In this document: in pieces, positions 1 to 10,410 of the stretch
Numbering within the stretch: the stretch's first letter is position 1
Layout: every line of letters starts with the position of its first letter
Assembly (NCBI RefSeq): GCF_900109095.1
Contig: NZ_FNYZ01000011.1
Location: 62,001-126,000, forward strand
Source of the DNA: Sphingobium sp. AP50
Lineage (GTDB): Bacteria > Pseudomonadota > Alphaproteobacteria > Sphingomonadales > Sphingomonadaceae
Direction: 5' to 3'
DNA length: 64,000 bases
Notes under the pieces: model-generated
The model's database searches: none
What the model saw: the letters and a program-made list of their open reading frames with translations, nothing else
Told to the model about the DNA's origin: nothing
Program-made: the position numbers and the translations under genes

Positions 1-1
1 T

Positions 2-1465
2 AGCAGTATTTCGACCGGTGTCGGAAACGCAACCACGACCCGCATCGCCGCGCTGCGTCAGGCCGTTCGCGACTTTTACGACACGCTGGGTGCAGGCAGC
101 ATCGCCAACGGGCGCATTCGCTATGGCTTCGTGCCTTATAGTTCGACGGCCAATGTAGGTTATATGATTCCGTCGGAATATATGGTCGGCAGCGTCAACG
201 GTGAGACGTCCAGCTATAATAGCCGCATCGGCAATTATTATCTGGCGAACAATCCGACAGACAGCACCTGTTACAAACAAAATGGCCTTTCCACATGCTA
301 TGCGACAGCGACTGAGGCAGATCAGAAATCTGGTACGACTTTGTCAGGCAGCAATTGCTCTACCTGGCAAAACGCAAAATCCACCAGTTCTGGCAGCGCG
401 CCCAGCAACACGACTACCGTCACTTACAGCTATGGCGCATGGAATGGCAGCACCTCAACACAGCCGTCAGGTTCAACCGCTCGCAAATGCACCCGCAAGG
501 AAGTGACGACGACGACAACCTATCAGACCTCGACAGTGCCGCAGCAAGGCTGGACTCGCTACGGCAACTGGTCCTACACCAATGTCGATCTGGACACGTC
601 GCTGTTCGTCAAGGGCAATGCCATTCAGAATCCGGCGTTCGAATGGGGTACCAATACGACTTGGGCCGGCTGCATTGAAGAATCGCAGACCGTCAACACG
701 ATCACATCATCTACGTCGATCAGCAGCATCCCTGCGGGCGCCTATGATCTGGACCCCGATCTGATCCCCGACACCAAGGCCAAGAAATGGAAGCCCTTCT
801 GGCCGGACGCCAGTTGGTATCGCAGTTCCACCCCGGCGACATCGGCCGTTTGGAACAATTGGGCTGCGGACGCTAATGACGATTATGCGGTTTGCGTGGC
901 AAAGGCGCGCATGCTCGCTACATATTCGTCTCGTTCATCCAGTCCGTCGGAGGATTATGGCTCGCCCGACGCATCGCAGAGCACCTACGACGGCTATGTC
1001 TCGGGACTGACGGCAGGCGGCTTCACCAATCACACGGTCGGCATCACCTGGGGCGCTCGTATGCTCTCGCCTGACGGCATTTTCGCGTCGAAAAACGGCA
1101 TTGCCCCCAACGGCTTCGCTACGTCGAAGAACATCGTGTTCATGACCGACGGGGCCATGCAGATTCCTAACAACAATTATGATGCCTGGGGCATCAACGC
1201 CCTGAACGGCCGGATCGCGGCTACCAGCAAGAGCAGCGCTGACCTGAAGACCATTCAGGAACAGCGGTTCAAAATTGCCTGCGAAGCGGCCAAGCGTAAG
1301 GGCATCACCATCTGGATCATCGTGTTCTCCACCTCGTCCAACGATGCCCTGAATTCCTGCGCGACCAGCACCAACCATATCGCCGTCTCTTCCGACGCAT
1401 CGTCACTCAGCGACGATTTCAAGGATATCGCCAAGAATATCGGCGGCTTGAGGCTGTCTCAGTGA
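2..1465 (+). CDS. TadG-like pilus assembly protein with VWA domain (5' partial)
   Basis: The frame is open from the window edge, so the start lies outside; the first GTG inside is at 131, but in-frame codons from base 2 already read like the family. Tad-locus TadG proteins carry an N-terminal membrane segment (not visible here) and a von Willebrand A domain. Seen here: the segment around RIAALRQAVRDFYDTL, the motif GFVPYSST, and late in the protein a hydrophobic strand plus MTDG (about 1133-1155) typical of VWA strands that precede a metal-site loop. The middle is rich in Ser/Thr/Tyr, as in exported pilus proteins. It overlaps the next gene by one base (TGATG), so it belongs to a tad operon with the two TadE-like genes that follow. 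Role in pilus biogenesis is inferred from family and context. Confidence 0.8.
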   Translation, partial: SSISTGVGNATTTRIAALRQAVRDFYDTLGAGSIANGRIRYGFVPYSSTANVGYMIPSEYMVGSVNGETSSYNSRIGNYYLANNPTDSTCYKQNGLSTCYATATEADQKSGTTLSGSNCSTWQNAKSTSSGSAPSNTTTVTYSYGAWNGSTSTQPSGSTARKCTRKEVTTTTTYQTSTVPQQGWTRYGNWSYTNVDLDTSLFVKGNAIQNPAFEWGTNTTWAGCIEESQTVNTITSSTSISSIPAGAYDLDPDLIPDTKAKKWKPFWPDASWYRSSTPATSAVWNNWAADANDDYAVCVAKARMLATYSSRSSSPSEDYGSPDASQSTYDGYVSGLTAGGFTNHTVGITWGARMLSPDGIFASKNGIAPNGFATSKNIVFMTDGAMQIPNNNYDAWGINALNGRIAATSKSSADLKTIQEQRFKIACEAAKRKGITIWIIVFSTSSNDALNSCATSTNHIAVSSDASSLSDDFKDIAKNIGGLRLSQ

Positions 1466-2055
1466 TGACGATATCACACCGAATACGCAGCATCTTCAGA
1501 TGCGTGCGCGGCGCGACCCTGATGGAATTCGGCCTGGTCGCGCCGCCGCTGTTGCTGACCATCATGGGCATCGCGGATCTTGGTTATCAATCCTATCTGC
1601 GTGCGGTGACAGCTGGCGTGCTGGACAAGGCTGCGCGCGCCGCATCAGTCGGTACGCTCAACAGCACACAGATCGACAGCTATATCCAGACACAGATGGA
1701 AGTCATCAACGCCAAGAACGGCACGACATCGGTGACCAAGAAGAGCTATTATGACTTTTCCCGTGTCGGACAACCGGAGAAGATCACCAGCGACACTGCA
1801 CCGCTTGGCACCTATAATAGCGGCGATTGCTATGAAGATGCGAACGGCAATGGCGTATTTGATGCGTCGGGCGGTTCTGAAGGCTTGGGCGGCGCTGACG
1901 ACATCGTCTATTATCAGGTCACGGTATCGATGCCCCGCCTCTTCCCGCTCGCTAAAATGCTAGGCTGGAGCGCGACCCAGACTGCCACGGCCAGCACCGT
2001 CATTCGCAATCAGCCTTGGGCAAATCAGGCGACTCCTACGGTGCGCTGCTCATGA
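1465..2055 (+). CDS. TadE-family pseudopilin
   Basis: About 196 residues. A short basic N-terminus is followed by the TadE hallmark GATLMEFGLVAPPLLL leading into one hydrophobic helix, then a soluble domain. TadE/TadF are minor pseudopilins of Flp/Tad pili, processed by the Tad prepilin peptidase. I chose the ATG at 1465, which shares one base with the preceding stop; a GTG three bases upstream (1462) is also possible. The 3' end overlaps the next TadE-like gene by four bases (ATGA), which indicates translational coupling. Confidence 0.85.
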   Translation: MTISHRIRSIFRCVRGATLMEFGLVAPPLLLTIMGIADLGYQSYLRAVTAGVLDKAARAASVGTLNSTQIDSYIQTQMEVINAKNGTTSVTKKSYYDFSRVGQPEKITSDTAPLGTYNSGDCYEDANGNGVFDASGGSEGLGGADDIVYYQVTVSMPRLFPLAKMLGWSATQTATASTVIRNQPWANQATPTVRCS

Positions 2056-2711
2056 CCCTCAAAAAAACAACTATATCTCTCCGCCTTTCCTCACTCAAAC
2101 GAGACGACAGTGGGCTGGCGATCATTGAGTTCGCCTACTCGCTGCCCGTTTTAATGATCCTGTTCATGGCTGGGCTGGAAGTCGCGAACCTTGCCATTGC
2201 GCATATGCGGGTCAGCCAGATGGCAATGCTGGTCGCCGACAACGCATCGCGCGTCCGCAAGTCGATTGATGAAGCGAACATCAATCAAATCTTCATTGGC
2301 GCGGAAACGGCGTCTGGTTCGCTGAAATTCAAGGCTAATGGGCGCATTTTCCTGTCCGACCTCGAACCCAATGGTCTGGCCAGCCCGAATACCGGTCAGT
2401 ATATTCGCTGGCAGCGTTGCTGGGGCGACGGCAATTTCACGTCTAGCTATGGCGTCACCAATGACGGCAAAACAAATTCCAGCATGTCGACAGGCATGGG
2501 GCCCGGCACGACGGCAGCGACCAAGATCAGCGCGGCAGACGGTACTGCCGTGATGTTTGTGGAGGTAGCCTATAATTATCAGCCGCTGATCAGCAACGCG
2601 ATCTTCGGCAATAAGGTGATCCGCTACACCAGCGCTTTCAACGTGCGCGAGCGGACCGATCAAGCAATTACCAACGCAGGTTCGCCGGCAGCAACAGTGG
2701 CAAGCTGCTGA
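2052..2711 (+). CDS. TadE/TadG-like pilus assembly protein
   Basis: About 219 residues. The N-terminus has a basic stretch and the motif SGLAIIEFAYSLPVLMILFMAGLE, broken here only by family variation, which is the TadE-like transmembrane/processing region with the conserved Glu at +5. The rest is a predicted periplasmic domain. I chose the ATG at 2052 over an upstream in-frame ATG at 2016 because it overlaps the previous stop as ATGA and puts the hydrophobic helix about 25 residues from the start. It is the last gene of the tad cluster; a strong terminator follows. Confidence 0.82.
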   Translation: MTLKKTTISLRLSSLKRDDSGLAIIEFAYSLPVLMILFMAGLEVANLAIAHMRVSQMAMLVADNASRVRKSIDEANINQIFIGAETASGSLKFKANGRIFLSDLEPNGLASPNTGQYIRWQRCWGDGNFTSSYGVTNDGKTNSSMSTGMGPGTTAATKISAADGTAVMFVEVAYNYQPLISNAIFGNKVIRYTSAFNVRERTDQAITNAGSPAATVASC

Positions 2712-2716
2712 AACAA

Positions 2717-2744
2717 AAAGGGCGGCTCCTTCGAGCCGCCCTTT
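2717..2744. terminator. Bidirectional intrinsic terminator between tad genes and pdhB
   Basis: A perfect 12-bp stem (2717-2728 with 2733-2744) with a CTTC loop. It begins AAAGGGCGG and ends CCGCCCTTT, so it has A and T tracts on both sides and can serve the converging pilus gene and pdhB. Confidence 0.85.
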
Positions 2745-2767
2745 CCTGTTTCCGACGATAGCCGATC

Positions 2768-4138
2768 TTACTTGTAGCAGACCTTCTTGGCCGCTTCGAC
2801 CACGCGGGCCGCGTCGATCAGCGCCGCCTTTTCGAGGTTGGCGGCATAAGGCAGCGGCACGTCTTCGTTCGTCACGCGCAGCACCGGCGCATCGAGATCG
2901 TCGAAGCCCTTTTCCATCACGACGGCGGCGATTTCCGACGCAATCGAGCAGGTCGGCCAGCCTTCTTCCACCACGACCAGGCGGTTGGTCTTCTTCAGGC
3001 TTTCCAGCACCGTCGCGGTGTCGAGCGGGCGCAGCGTGCGCAGGTCGATCACTTCCGCATCAATACCCTCGGCCGCCAGCGTTTCCGCCGCGTCGAGCGC
3101 CAGGCCCACGCCGATCGAATAGCTGACCAAAGTCACGTCCTTGCCCGGACGCATGATGCGGGCCTTGCCGATCGGCAGGACATAATCATCGACCTTGGGC
3201 ACGTCGAAGCTGCGACCGTAGAGAAGTTCATTCTCCAGGAACACGACCGGATCGGTCGAGCGGATCGCGGCCTTCAGCAGACCCTTTGCGTCGGCCGCGT
3301 CATAAGGCGCGATGACGATCAGGCCGGGAACGGCGGCATACCAGGGACCGTAATTCTGGCTGTGCTGCGCGCCGACGCGGCTGGCCGCGCCGTTGGGACC
3401 GCGGAACACGATCGGGCAGCGCATCTGGCCACCGGACATATAGTTGGTCTTGGCCGCCGAGTTGATGATGTGGTCGATCGCCTGCATGGCGAAGTTGAAC
3501 GTCATAAACTCGATGACCGGACGCAGGCCGCCCATGGCCGCACCCGCACCGATACCGGCAAAGCCATATTCGGTGATCGGCGTGTCGATGACGCGCTTGT
3601 CGCCGAATTCGGCCAGCAGGCCTTGGGTCACCTTGTAGGCGCCCTGATATTCGGCGACTTCTTCGCCCATCACGAAGACGCGCTCATCCTTGCGCATTTC
3701 TTCGGCCATCGCGTCGCGCAGCGCTTCACGCACCGTCGTCTTGACGAATTCGGTGCCGGCCGGAAGGTCCGGGTCTTGCACGGTCGCACGGGCTTCCGAC
3801 GCCAGCTTGGACGTGCCGCTTTCGGCCTTCTTGGGCGTTTCCTCGACCTTGGGCGCTTCCGCCTTGGGTGCCGGTGCCGGAGCGGCTTCTTCACCGCCCT
3901 CGCCAGCCATCGTCGCGATGACGGTGCCGACCTTCACGCCTTCGGTGCCTTCAGCGATCATGATCTTGCCGATCAGACCTTCATCGACGGCTTCGAATTC
4001 CATCGTCGCCTTGTCGGTTTCGATTTCCGCCAGGATATCGCCCGACTTCACTTCGTCGCCTTCCTTCACCAGCCATTTGGCCAGCGTGCCCTCTTCCATC
4101 GTCGGCGAGAGCGCCGGCATCTTGATTTCGATACCCAT
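2768..4138 (-). CDS. pdhB: Pyruvate dehydrogenase E1 component, beta subunit, with lipoyl domain
   Basis: 456 residues. With PdhA it catalyses thiamine-diphosphate-dependent decarboxylation of pyruvate and reductive acetylation of lipoyl groups in the pyruvate dehydrogenase complex. Residues 1-80 form a biotinyl/lipoyl domain with the ETDKA motif (lipoylated Lys about 43), followed by an Ala/Pro/Glu-rich linker and then a transketolase-type pyrimidine-binding domain and C-terminal domain. The fused lipoyl domain is typical of alphaproteobacterial E1-beta. The ATG shares one base with the pdhA stop (TAATG). The E2 and E3 genes are not in this window. Confidence 0.96.
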   Translation of the reverse strand: MGIEIKMPALSPTMEEGTLAKWLVKEGDEVKSGDILAEIETDKATMEFEAVDEGLIGKIMIAEGTEGVKVGTVIATMAGEGGEEAAPAPAPKAEAPKVEETPKKAESGTSKLASEARATVQDPDLPAGTEFVKTTVREALRDAMAEEMRKDERVFVMGEEVAEYQGAYKVTQGLLAEFGDKRVIDTPITEYGFAGIGAGAAMGGLRPVIEFMTFNFAMQAIDHIINSAAKTNYMSGGQMRCPIVFRGPNGAASRVGAQHSQNYGPWYAAVPGLIVIAPYDAADAKGLLKAAIRSTDPVVFLENELLYGRSFDVPKVDDYVLPIGKARIMRPGKDVTLVSYSIGVGLALDAAETLAAEGIDAEVIDLRTLRPLDTATVLESLKKTNRLVVVEEGWPTCSIASEIAAVVMEKGFDDLDAPVLRVTNEDVPLPYAANLEKAALIDAARVVEAAKKVCYK

Positions 4139-5217
4139 TAATATTGCTCCACCAGCACGTCGGTATAGAGTTCATGCGCTTCGGGTTCAGGCGAAGTTTC
4201 GGCGAAGTCGGCGGCTTCGGCCACGACCTTGCGGATGTCCTGATCGATCACCTTGATCTCGTCTTCGCTGACGCCAGCGTCGATCAGATATTTCTTCACG
4301 CCCTCGATCGGGTCGGACTTTTCGCGCACGGCCTGCACTTCGTCACGCGACCGATACTTGGCCGGGTCGGACATGGAGTGGCCGCGATAGCGGTAGGTCT
4401 TCATTTCAAGCAGGATCGGGCCATTGCCTTCCTGCACCCACTTGAGCGCTTCCTCGGTCGCACCGCGCACGGCGAGCACGTCCATGCCGTCGACCTGGAT
4501 GCCGGGGATGCGGAAGCTCTCGCCACGGCGATAAAGCTGGTCTTCCGACGATGCGCGGTTGACGCTGGTGCCCATGGCGTACTGGTTGTTCTCGATCACG
4601 AAGATGATCGGGAGCTTCCACAGTTCGGCCATGTTGAAGGATTCATAGACCTGGCCCTGATTGGCCGCGCCGTCACCGAAATAGGCGACGCAGACGCCGC
4701 CGTCATTGTTGTATTTGTGCGCGAAGCCGAGGCCCGCACCGAGCGACACCTGCGCACCGACGATGCCGTGGCCGCCGAAGAATTTATGTTCGACGCTGAA
4801 CATGTGCATCGAACCGCCCTTGCCGCGCGAGATACCCGCTTCACGGCCAGTCAGTTCGGCCATGATGACCTTGGGGTCGATGCCATAGGCCAGCATGTGG
4901 CCATGGTCGCGATAGCCGGTGATGACGCTGTCCTTGCCGGGCTTCAAAGCCGACTGGATGCCGACGGCAACCGCTTCCTGACCGATATAGAGATGGCAGA
5001 AGCCGCCGATGAAGCCCAGGCCGTACAACTGGCCGGCCTTTTCCTCGAAACGGCGGATGAGGACCATCTGCCGATAGAATTCCAGCAGTTCTTCCTTGCT
5101 GGCCTTATAGTCGGTCGGCGTTTCCGGGCGAGGCCGGTTATGGTCCGCACCGGCGATGGCGGGTGCAGCCGCCTTTGCCTTTGCGCTCGCTGCGCGCGGC
5201 GTGGTTGGTTTCGCCAA
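4138..5217 (-). CDS. pdhA: Pyruvate dehydrogenase E1 component, alpha subunit
   Basis: About 359 residues from the TTG at 5217. It binds thiamine diphosphate: the [12 protein letters not shown] segment and a downstream Asn-Asn ([10 protein letters not shown]) form the ThDP/Mg site, and the phosphorylation-loop-like [11 protein letters not shown] segment is present. I chose the TTG because an AGGA ribosome site lies about eight bases upstream and the protein then begins with the short Ala/Lys-rich N-terminus usual in this group; an in-frame TTG/GTG-type start up to 5301 would add 28 atypical residues. It is co-transcribed with pdhB. Confidence 0.93.
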   Translation of the reverse strand: MAKPTTPRAASAKAKAAAPAIAGADHNRPRPETPTDYKASKEELLEFYRQMVLIRRFEEKAGQLYGLGFIGGFCHLYIGQEAVAVGIQSALKPGKDSVITGYRDHGHMLAYGIDPKVIMAELTGREAGISRGKGGSMHMFSVEHKFFGGHGIVGAQVSLGAGLGFAHKYNNDGGVCVAYFGDGAANQGQVYESFNMAELWKLPIIFVIENNQYAMGTSVNRASSEDQLYRRGESFRIPGIQVDGMDVLAVRGATEEALKWVQEGNGPILLEMKTYRYRGHSMSDPAKYRSRDEVQAVREKSDPIEGVKKYLIDAGVSEDEIKVIDQDIRKVVAEAADFAETSPEPEAHELYTDVLVEQY

Positions 5218-5273
5218 GGCTATTATCCTTTTGCGTGGGGGTAGGATGGAAGGAAGTCCGATATAGCGGCAGA

Positions 5274-5290
5274 GTTGCATATATTGCAAC
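5274..5290. promoter_or_regulatory. Palindrome upstream of pdhA (possible operator)
   Basis: GTTGCATATATTGCAAC is a perfect inverted repeat with 6-bp arms and a 5-bp spacer. It lies about 57 bases upstream of the pdhA start, in the pdhA promoter region downstream of ftsB. No regulator can be named from sequence alone. Confidence 0.35.
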
Positions 5291-5448
5291 TGCGACCCCA
5301 CGGAATCCGGCCAGAACCAATAGCTATTACCGAAAATTGATGGCTTCGAACGCCTTGGTCACAGACCAGCAAAACGCCCTCGCAGCAAAATTGCTAGGAC
5401 ATGCTTTTTCGCGCAAAATCCTTTCGCAGGCTTTACGCTTCCGTAACG

Positions 5449-5760
5449 TCAGTTGAGCGGCACGACCACTTCGTCATGGTGAATCACACCGAGCTGGCGA
5501 CGGATCAATTCGTCCGCCAGATCGGGATCGACCCGACGCGGGTTCAGCGCGTCCACGCGATTGCGCAATTCCGCCTGCGCATGCTGGGTCTGCTTGAGTT
5601 CCGCCTGCGCCGCATGCAACTGGCGCGTGTAATCGCCCCATGCCAGCACCCCGTTTGATCCCAGCACGACATAGCCGGCGAAGAACAGCAGCAGGAGCAG
5701 CGCAATCGCAGGGCCAAGGGCCGAAAAAAGCAGAAGACGGAGTTTCGCGATATGCGCCAT
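5449..5760 (-). CDS. ftsB: FtsB/DivIC-family septum formation protein
   Basis: 103 residues: a basic N-terminus, one transmembrane helix (about residues 12-32) and a short Gln/Ala/Leu-rich coiled coil ending in the RRQLGVIHHDEVVV segment typical of the FtsB/DivIC family. FtsB acts with FtsL and FtsQ in divisome assembly at the inner membrane. Its position just downstream of enolase matches the common eno-ftsB order. A gap of about 230 bp follows before pdhA, which holds the pdhA promoter region. Confidence 0.88.
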   Translation of the reverse strand: MAHIAKLRLLLFSALGPAIALLLLLFFAGYVVLGSNGVLAWGDYTRQLHAAQAELKQTQHAQAELRNRVDALNPRRVDPDLADELIRRQLGVIHHDEVVVPLN

Positions 5761-5837
5761 GGACCAGATGAATCACAGGATTCGGGTGGCCGCAAGCGAA
5801 AAATCACACGCTTGCGACCAGCCGAGTCTCTTGCAGT

Positions 5838-7145
<1,308 letters not shown>

Positions 7146-7341
7146 CTATGGCCTGTGAATTCGCGCCCCGCTTAGACAGCACCCTGCATATTGGCAATGC
7201 AGGGGGTTGCGCAGATGCAAAAAATGCCGATGGTCTAAATGTAACGGCAACGGAACTGTAGGCCGTTGCCAAGCATTTGGGTCATATACCCCGTCGCGCA
7301 GCGCGGCATTTTTTGCTGACATGAAAGGGAGATTGAGGACG

Positions 7342-7968
7342 ATGGCTGACACACCGGAAACCCCGCCCGTCAAGCGCGTGAAGAAGGCGACCGTGGCCAA
7401 GCCCGTCAAGGCGAAGCCCGCCAAGTCGGCTGTTGCGGCCGCCACGCCGGTCAAGACGGCACCGGTCAAGAAGGCCGCTACCCGCAAGGCCGCCGCACCC
7501 AAGAAGCCGGGCAATGGCGCCGCCTCGCATGGCTGGACGGCCCAGATCGCCCCGATCAAAGCGCAGGCGGAAAAGACGGCCAAGGCCGCTGTCGACAAGC
7601 TGAACGCCGTCGACTGGAAGGCGCATATCGATCCGATCAAGGAACAGGCGGGCAAGACCGCCAAGTCCGCCGCTGGCGCCGCCAAGGACAAGACCGGATC
7701 GGCGATGCAGAGCCTGGCCAAGCTGATTTCCGATACGGCCGGCACGGTCGATGCCAAGCTGGGCCCGCAATATGGCGACTATGCGCGTCAGGCAGCGGAA
7801 TCGGTGGCTGGCGCTGCGGACACGCTCGACAGCAAGGATGTCGACCAGTTGCTCGGTGAAGCGCGCGATTTCGTGCGCAAGAGCCCGGCTGTGGCGATCG
7901 GTGCGGCAGCGGTGGTCGGCTATGTGCTGATGCGCCTTGCCAAGGGTTCCGACGACGACAAGGCCTGA
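7342..7968 (+). CDS. Ala/Lys-rich protein with C-terminal membrane anchor (YqjD/phasin-like)
   Basis: 208 residues. The first third is a histone-H1-like run of Lys, Ala and Pro; the middle has amphipathic segments with repeated QAEKTAK/QAGKTAK units; the C-terminus ends in RKSPAVAIGAAAVVGYVLMR, a glycine/alanine membrane helix as in ElaB/YqjD/DUF883 proteins. I chose ATG 7342 because GAGGACG lies just upstream; an ATG at 7321 is followed by this site. Family members bind ribosomes or inner membrane in enterics; the function here is not known. First of four linked small genes. Confidence 0.7.
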   Translation: MADTPETPPVKRVKKATVAKPVKAKPAKSAVAAATPVKTAPVKKAATRKAAAPKKPGNGAASHGWTAQIAPIKAQAEKTAKAAVDKLNAVDWKAHIDPIKEQAGKTAKSAAGAAKDKTGSAMQSLAKLISDTAGTVDAKLGPQYGDYARQAAESVAGAADTLDSKDVDQLLGEARDFVRKSPAVAIGAAAVVGYVLMRLAKGSDDDKA

Positions 7969-8022
7969 CCGGTCCTTTCCCAACACCGACGCACAGGCCC
8001 GCAAGGCGGGGCGGAGGGTTAA

Positions 8023-8448
8023 TTGACAGACGAGCCAGCGGAAACGGTGGTAACGCCGCGCGCCGACGGGCAGCCTGACGGCACGCCCATTGAACAATCG
8101 GGCGCGAGTGCAGATACGCCGCCGCAGGAAAGCGTGGGCGAGGTATTGAACCGCCTTTATCAGGACGGTCGCGCCTATGCCTCAGCCGAGGCGGAGCGGC
8201 AGAAGCTCCGCCTCGGCATTGTCGGCGTGGGCGTACGCAATGCCGCCATATTGGGCATCATCGCGCTGATCCTGGTCTTTTCCAGCATTGTTGCGTTGCT
8301 CGTGGGTCTGGTGATTACCCTGGCGCAGGATATGGCGCCGATCTGGGCGACGCTAATCGTGGTTGGCGGTGCATTGGCGGTTGCTATGATCCTGCTGCTA
8401 CTGGCCAAGGGCTGTATCAGTCGTATGGCAAAGGCGATCAAAGCATGA
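8023..8448 (+). CDS. Phage-holin-family (holin superfamily III-like) membrane protein
   Basis: 141 residues from a TTG start preceded by GGAGGG. A soluble acidic N-terminus is followed by an EAERQKLRLGI segment and two hydrophobic helices (about residues 68-95 and 105-125). This layout matches the PF07332-type holin-family proteins that occur as chromosomal genes beside YqjD-like proteins, not a phage lysis cassette. It overlaps the next gene by four bases (ATGA). Confidence 0.7.
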   Translation: MTDEPAETVVTPRADGQPDGTPIEQSGASADTPPQESVGEVLNRLYQDGRAYASAEAERQKLRLGIVGVGVRNAAILGIIALILVFSSIVALLVGLVITLAQDMAPIWATLIVVGGALAVAMILLLLAKGCISRMAKAIKA

Positions 8449-8768
8449 GCCGTAAAAATGCCTATCGCGAATCCTGCGTCCGTGCGGATGCGGCCCGCGC
8501 GCAACTGATGGCCAGCGCAGATGCCGCCAAGGCGCGCGTTGCCCCTGCCCGCCTGAAACAGGATCTGAAGGACAAGATCAGCAACGCCGCACTTGATGGC
8601 GTGGCGCGGGTCGCCGTGCAGGTGCAGCAACGTCCCGTCGCATTCGGCGCAGCGACCGGCGCCTTTGCCCTTTTCCTCGCGCGGCGTCCGCTGGCGGCAC
8701 TTTTCCGTCGGCTGTACGTTCGCTTTACTTACCCTACACCGGATATTTCGGAGACTGACGATGGCTGA
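8445..8768 (+). CDS. Small conserved hypothetical protein of the YqjD-like cluster
   Basis: 107 residues. Basic and Ala-rich N-terminal half (AARAQLMASADAAKARVAPARL), then a weakly hydrophobic Gly/Ala stretch (FGAATGAFALFLARRPLAALF) that could sit at the membrane. It starts within the stop of the holin-like gene (ATGA) and its end overlaps the start of the next gene by eight bases, so the genes are translationally coupled. Function unknown. Confidence 0.65.
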   Translation: MSRKNAYRESCVRADAARAQLMASADAAKARVAPARLKQDLKDKISNAALDGVARVAVQVQQRPVAFGAATGAFALFLARRPLAALFRRLYVRFTYPTPDISETDDG

Positions 8769-9369
8769 CATCCGCGCCCAACTGACCCGCGTTCGCGAAG
8801 CCGCCAACGATGCGGCGATCAGCGCAACCGACATCATCAAGGACGGCACCGAAAAGGCGCGCGAAAGCGCCGGCGACCTGATCCAGAACGGCCGCGACAA
8901 GGCGAACACCGCCTATAGCGACGCCCGTGACAAGACGCAGCGCGTCGCCGCCCGCGCCAATGAAATCGTGCAGGAACATCCGATCGTCGCCGTCGCCGGC
9001 GCGGTGGCCGTGGGCGCGGTCGTCGCCTGGATGTTCCCCAAGAGTCGCCGCGCAATGAAGGCGCTGCCGGGCCTCGCCGCCACCGCTGGCGCGAAGGTGG
9101 TGGAAGCCGCTATTGCGGCCCGCGCCGCCGCAGCAGATGCTGCCGTGGCAGCACGCGATGTGGCAGTCGATGGTGCCGAAACCGTGAAGCAGGGCGCCAG
9201 TAGCGCGCTCCATGCCGCCGGCGATGTCGCCTCCAGCGCGAAGGACAGCGTCGTATCCGCGGAATTGCCGGCCAAGGCATCGAAGCTGGCCGATGACGTG
9301 GCCGCGCTGGTTGCGGCCAAGGTCGACGCCCTGAGTGATGCGATCAAGGCACGATTGCCGAAAAACTAA
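8761..9369 (+). CDS. DUF883/ElaB-YqjD-like membrane-anchored protein
   Basis: 202 residues from ATG 8761, within the tail of the preceding gene. Residues 1-70 form a charged amphipathic region with repeated Ala-Asp-Lys; residues about 77-100 (HPIVAVAGAVAVGAVVAWMF) form the Gly/Ala membrane helix seen in YqjD/ElaB; an Ala-rich amphipathic tail with AAKAS/AARDVA repeats follows. Such proteins are often induced in stationary phase or stress, but regulation was not visible here. Confidence 0.75.
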   Translation: MADIRAQLTRVREAANDAAISATDIIKDGTEKARESAGDLIQNGRDKANTAYSDARDKTQRVAARANEIVQEHPIVAVAGAVAVGAVVAWMFPKSRRAMKALPGLAATAGAKVVEAAIAARAAAADAAVAARDVAVDGAETVKQGASSALHAAGDVASSAKDSVVSAELPAKASKLADDVAALVAAKVDALSDAIKARLPKN

Positions 9370-9473
9370 TCGCGATTGCGGGAAACGCAATCGATCCATG
9401 CCCCTGCGCTCCTTGGCTGGCAGCGGTCGCGATGCTAAAGCGCCGCTATCAGCCAAAGGAGAAAAGATAAACC

Positions 9474-9695
9474 ATGAGCAAGATGCATCTGGTTATGGGC
9501 GGTCGCGTCACTGACCCGCAGACACTGGAATTTCAGGACCTGAGCAAGGTCGATCTGGTCGGCATCTTCCCCGACTATGCCTCGGCCGAAAAGGCCTGGC
9601 GCGGCGCAGCCCAGCGCACCGTTGACGACGCGGAAATGCGCTATGTCATCGTGCACCTGCACCGCCTGATGGAGCCGGAACTGCCGAGCGCCTGA
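9474..9695 (+). CDS. DUF4170 domain-containing protein
   Basis: 73 residues. The MHLVMGGRVTDPQTLEFQDLS start and the YASAEKAWRGAAQRTVDDAEMRY middle match the short alphaproteobacterial DUF4170 family. A good AAAGGAG site lies about 14 bases upstream of the ATG. Function unknown; a strong terminator follows, so it forms its own unit. Confidence 0.85.
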   Translation: MSKMHLVMGGRVTDPQTLEFQDLSKVDLVGIFPDYASAEKAWRGAAQRTVDDAEMRYVIVHLHRLMEPELPSA

Positions 9696-9715
9696 TTTCT
9701 GGCTACTCAACTCAG

Positions 9716-9744
9716 CCCGTTCGCCCCGGCGAACGGGTTTTGCT
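9716..9744 (+). terminator. Intrinsic terminator after the DUF4170 gene
   Basis: A 10-bp inverted repeat (9716-9725 with 9728-9737) is followed by TTTTGCTTTTT. It sits between the DUF4170 gene and the converging rhomboid gene. Confidence 0.85.
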
Positions 9745-9746
9745 TT

Positions 9747-10406
9747 TTAATGCACCGCCCGAGGCTTCTTGCGGAACCGCCAGCGCAGCAAGGGGCGCGT
9801 CAGCACCAGCCCCGCCAGAAAGCCGCCAATATGTGCGGCTATCGCGATCTGACCCAGATCGCCAAAACCTCCCGCAGTCGCCACCCCGATCATCAACTGA
9901 ATGCCGATCCACCCGGCCGCCAGCCACAGCACCCGCACCATATTGGCGGATAGCGGTCCGATCCGGCGCACCTGCTGCTGGCTATAGAGCAGCGAATAAG
10001 TGGCGATGATCGCGGAAATCGCGCCGCTCGCCCCCACCATCGGATTGGTCGACGCCGGATCGATCACCCATTGCGCCAGACAGGCGGCATAGGCGCCCAC
10101 GCCATAGAGAAACAGCGTCCCGCCCCAACCCAGCACATGCTCCACCTGCCGACCGCAAAAGAGCAGCATGAACATGTTGAAGCCGATATGCATCCAGCCC
10201 GCATGGATCAGCGTGCAACTGATCGGCGTCAGCCAAGCCGGAACAGCCGCCATGCCATCCAGCAAGGCGGGTTGCCCCAGACGCGCGGGAATGAAGCCGC
10301 CGACAATGGCGGCATCATTCACCCATCCACCCAGATACAGCAATGCAAAGGCGGCGATGCTGATCGCCGCTATGCCATTGGTGGCGCGACCGGATGGCAG
10401 TTTCAC
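9747..10406 (-). CDS. Rhomboid-family intramembrane serine protease
   Basis: 219 residues from a GTG at 10406, four bases after the greA stop. Six or so membrane helices. The rhomboid catalytic features are visible: HxxxN-type segment HIGFNMF on helix 2, the nucleophile motif GASGAIS, and the catalytic His in AHIGGFLAG. Rhomboids cleave membrane proteins within the bilayer; the substrate is unknown. Close spacing to greA suggests co-transcription. Confidence 0.9.
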   Translation of the reverse strand: MKLPSGRATNGIAAISIAAFALLYLGGWVNDAAIVGGFIPARLGQPALLDGMAAVPAWLTPISCTLIHAGWMHIGFNMFMLLFCGRQVEHVLGWGGTLFLYGVGAYAACLAQWVIDPASTNPMVGASGAISAIIATYSLLYSQQQVRRIGPLSANMVRVLWLAAGWIGIQLMIGVATAGGFGDLGQIAIAAHIGGFLAGLVLTRPLLRWRFRKKPRAVH

Positions 10407-10410
10407 GGCG

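Noticed and set aside
7252..7280. GGAAC upstream of the YqjD-like cluster as an EcfG (general stress) promoter
   Set aside because: The -35-like GGAAC is present but no CGTT-type -10 occurs at 16-18 bp, so I cannot support it.
8023..8448. Phage lysis gene (holin) as sign of a prophage
   Set aside because: Neighbours are chromosomal YqjD-like genes; no phage structural, endolysin or integrase genes are near.
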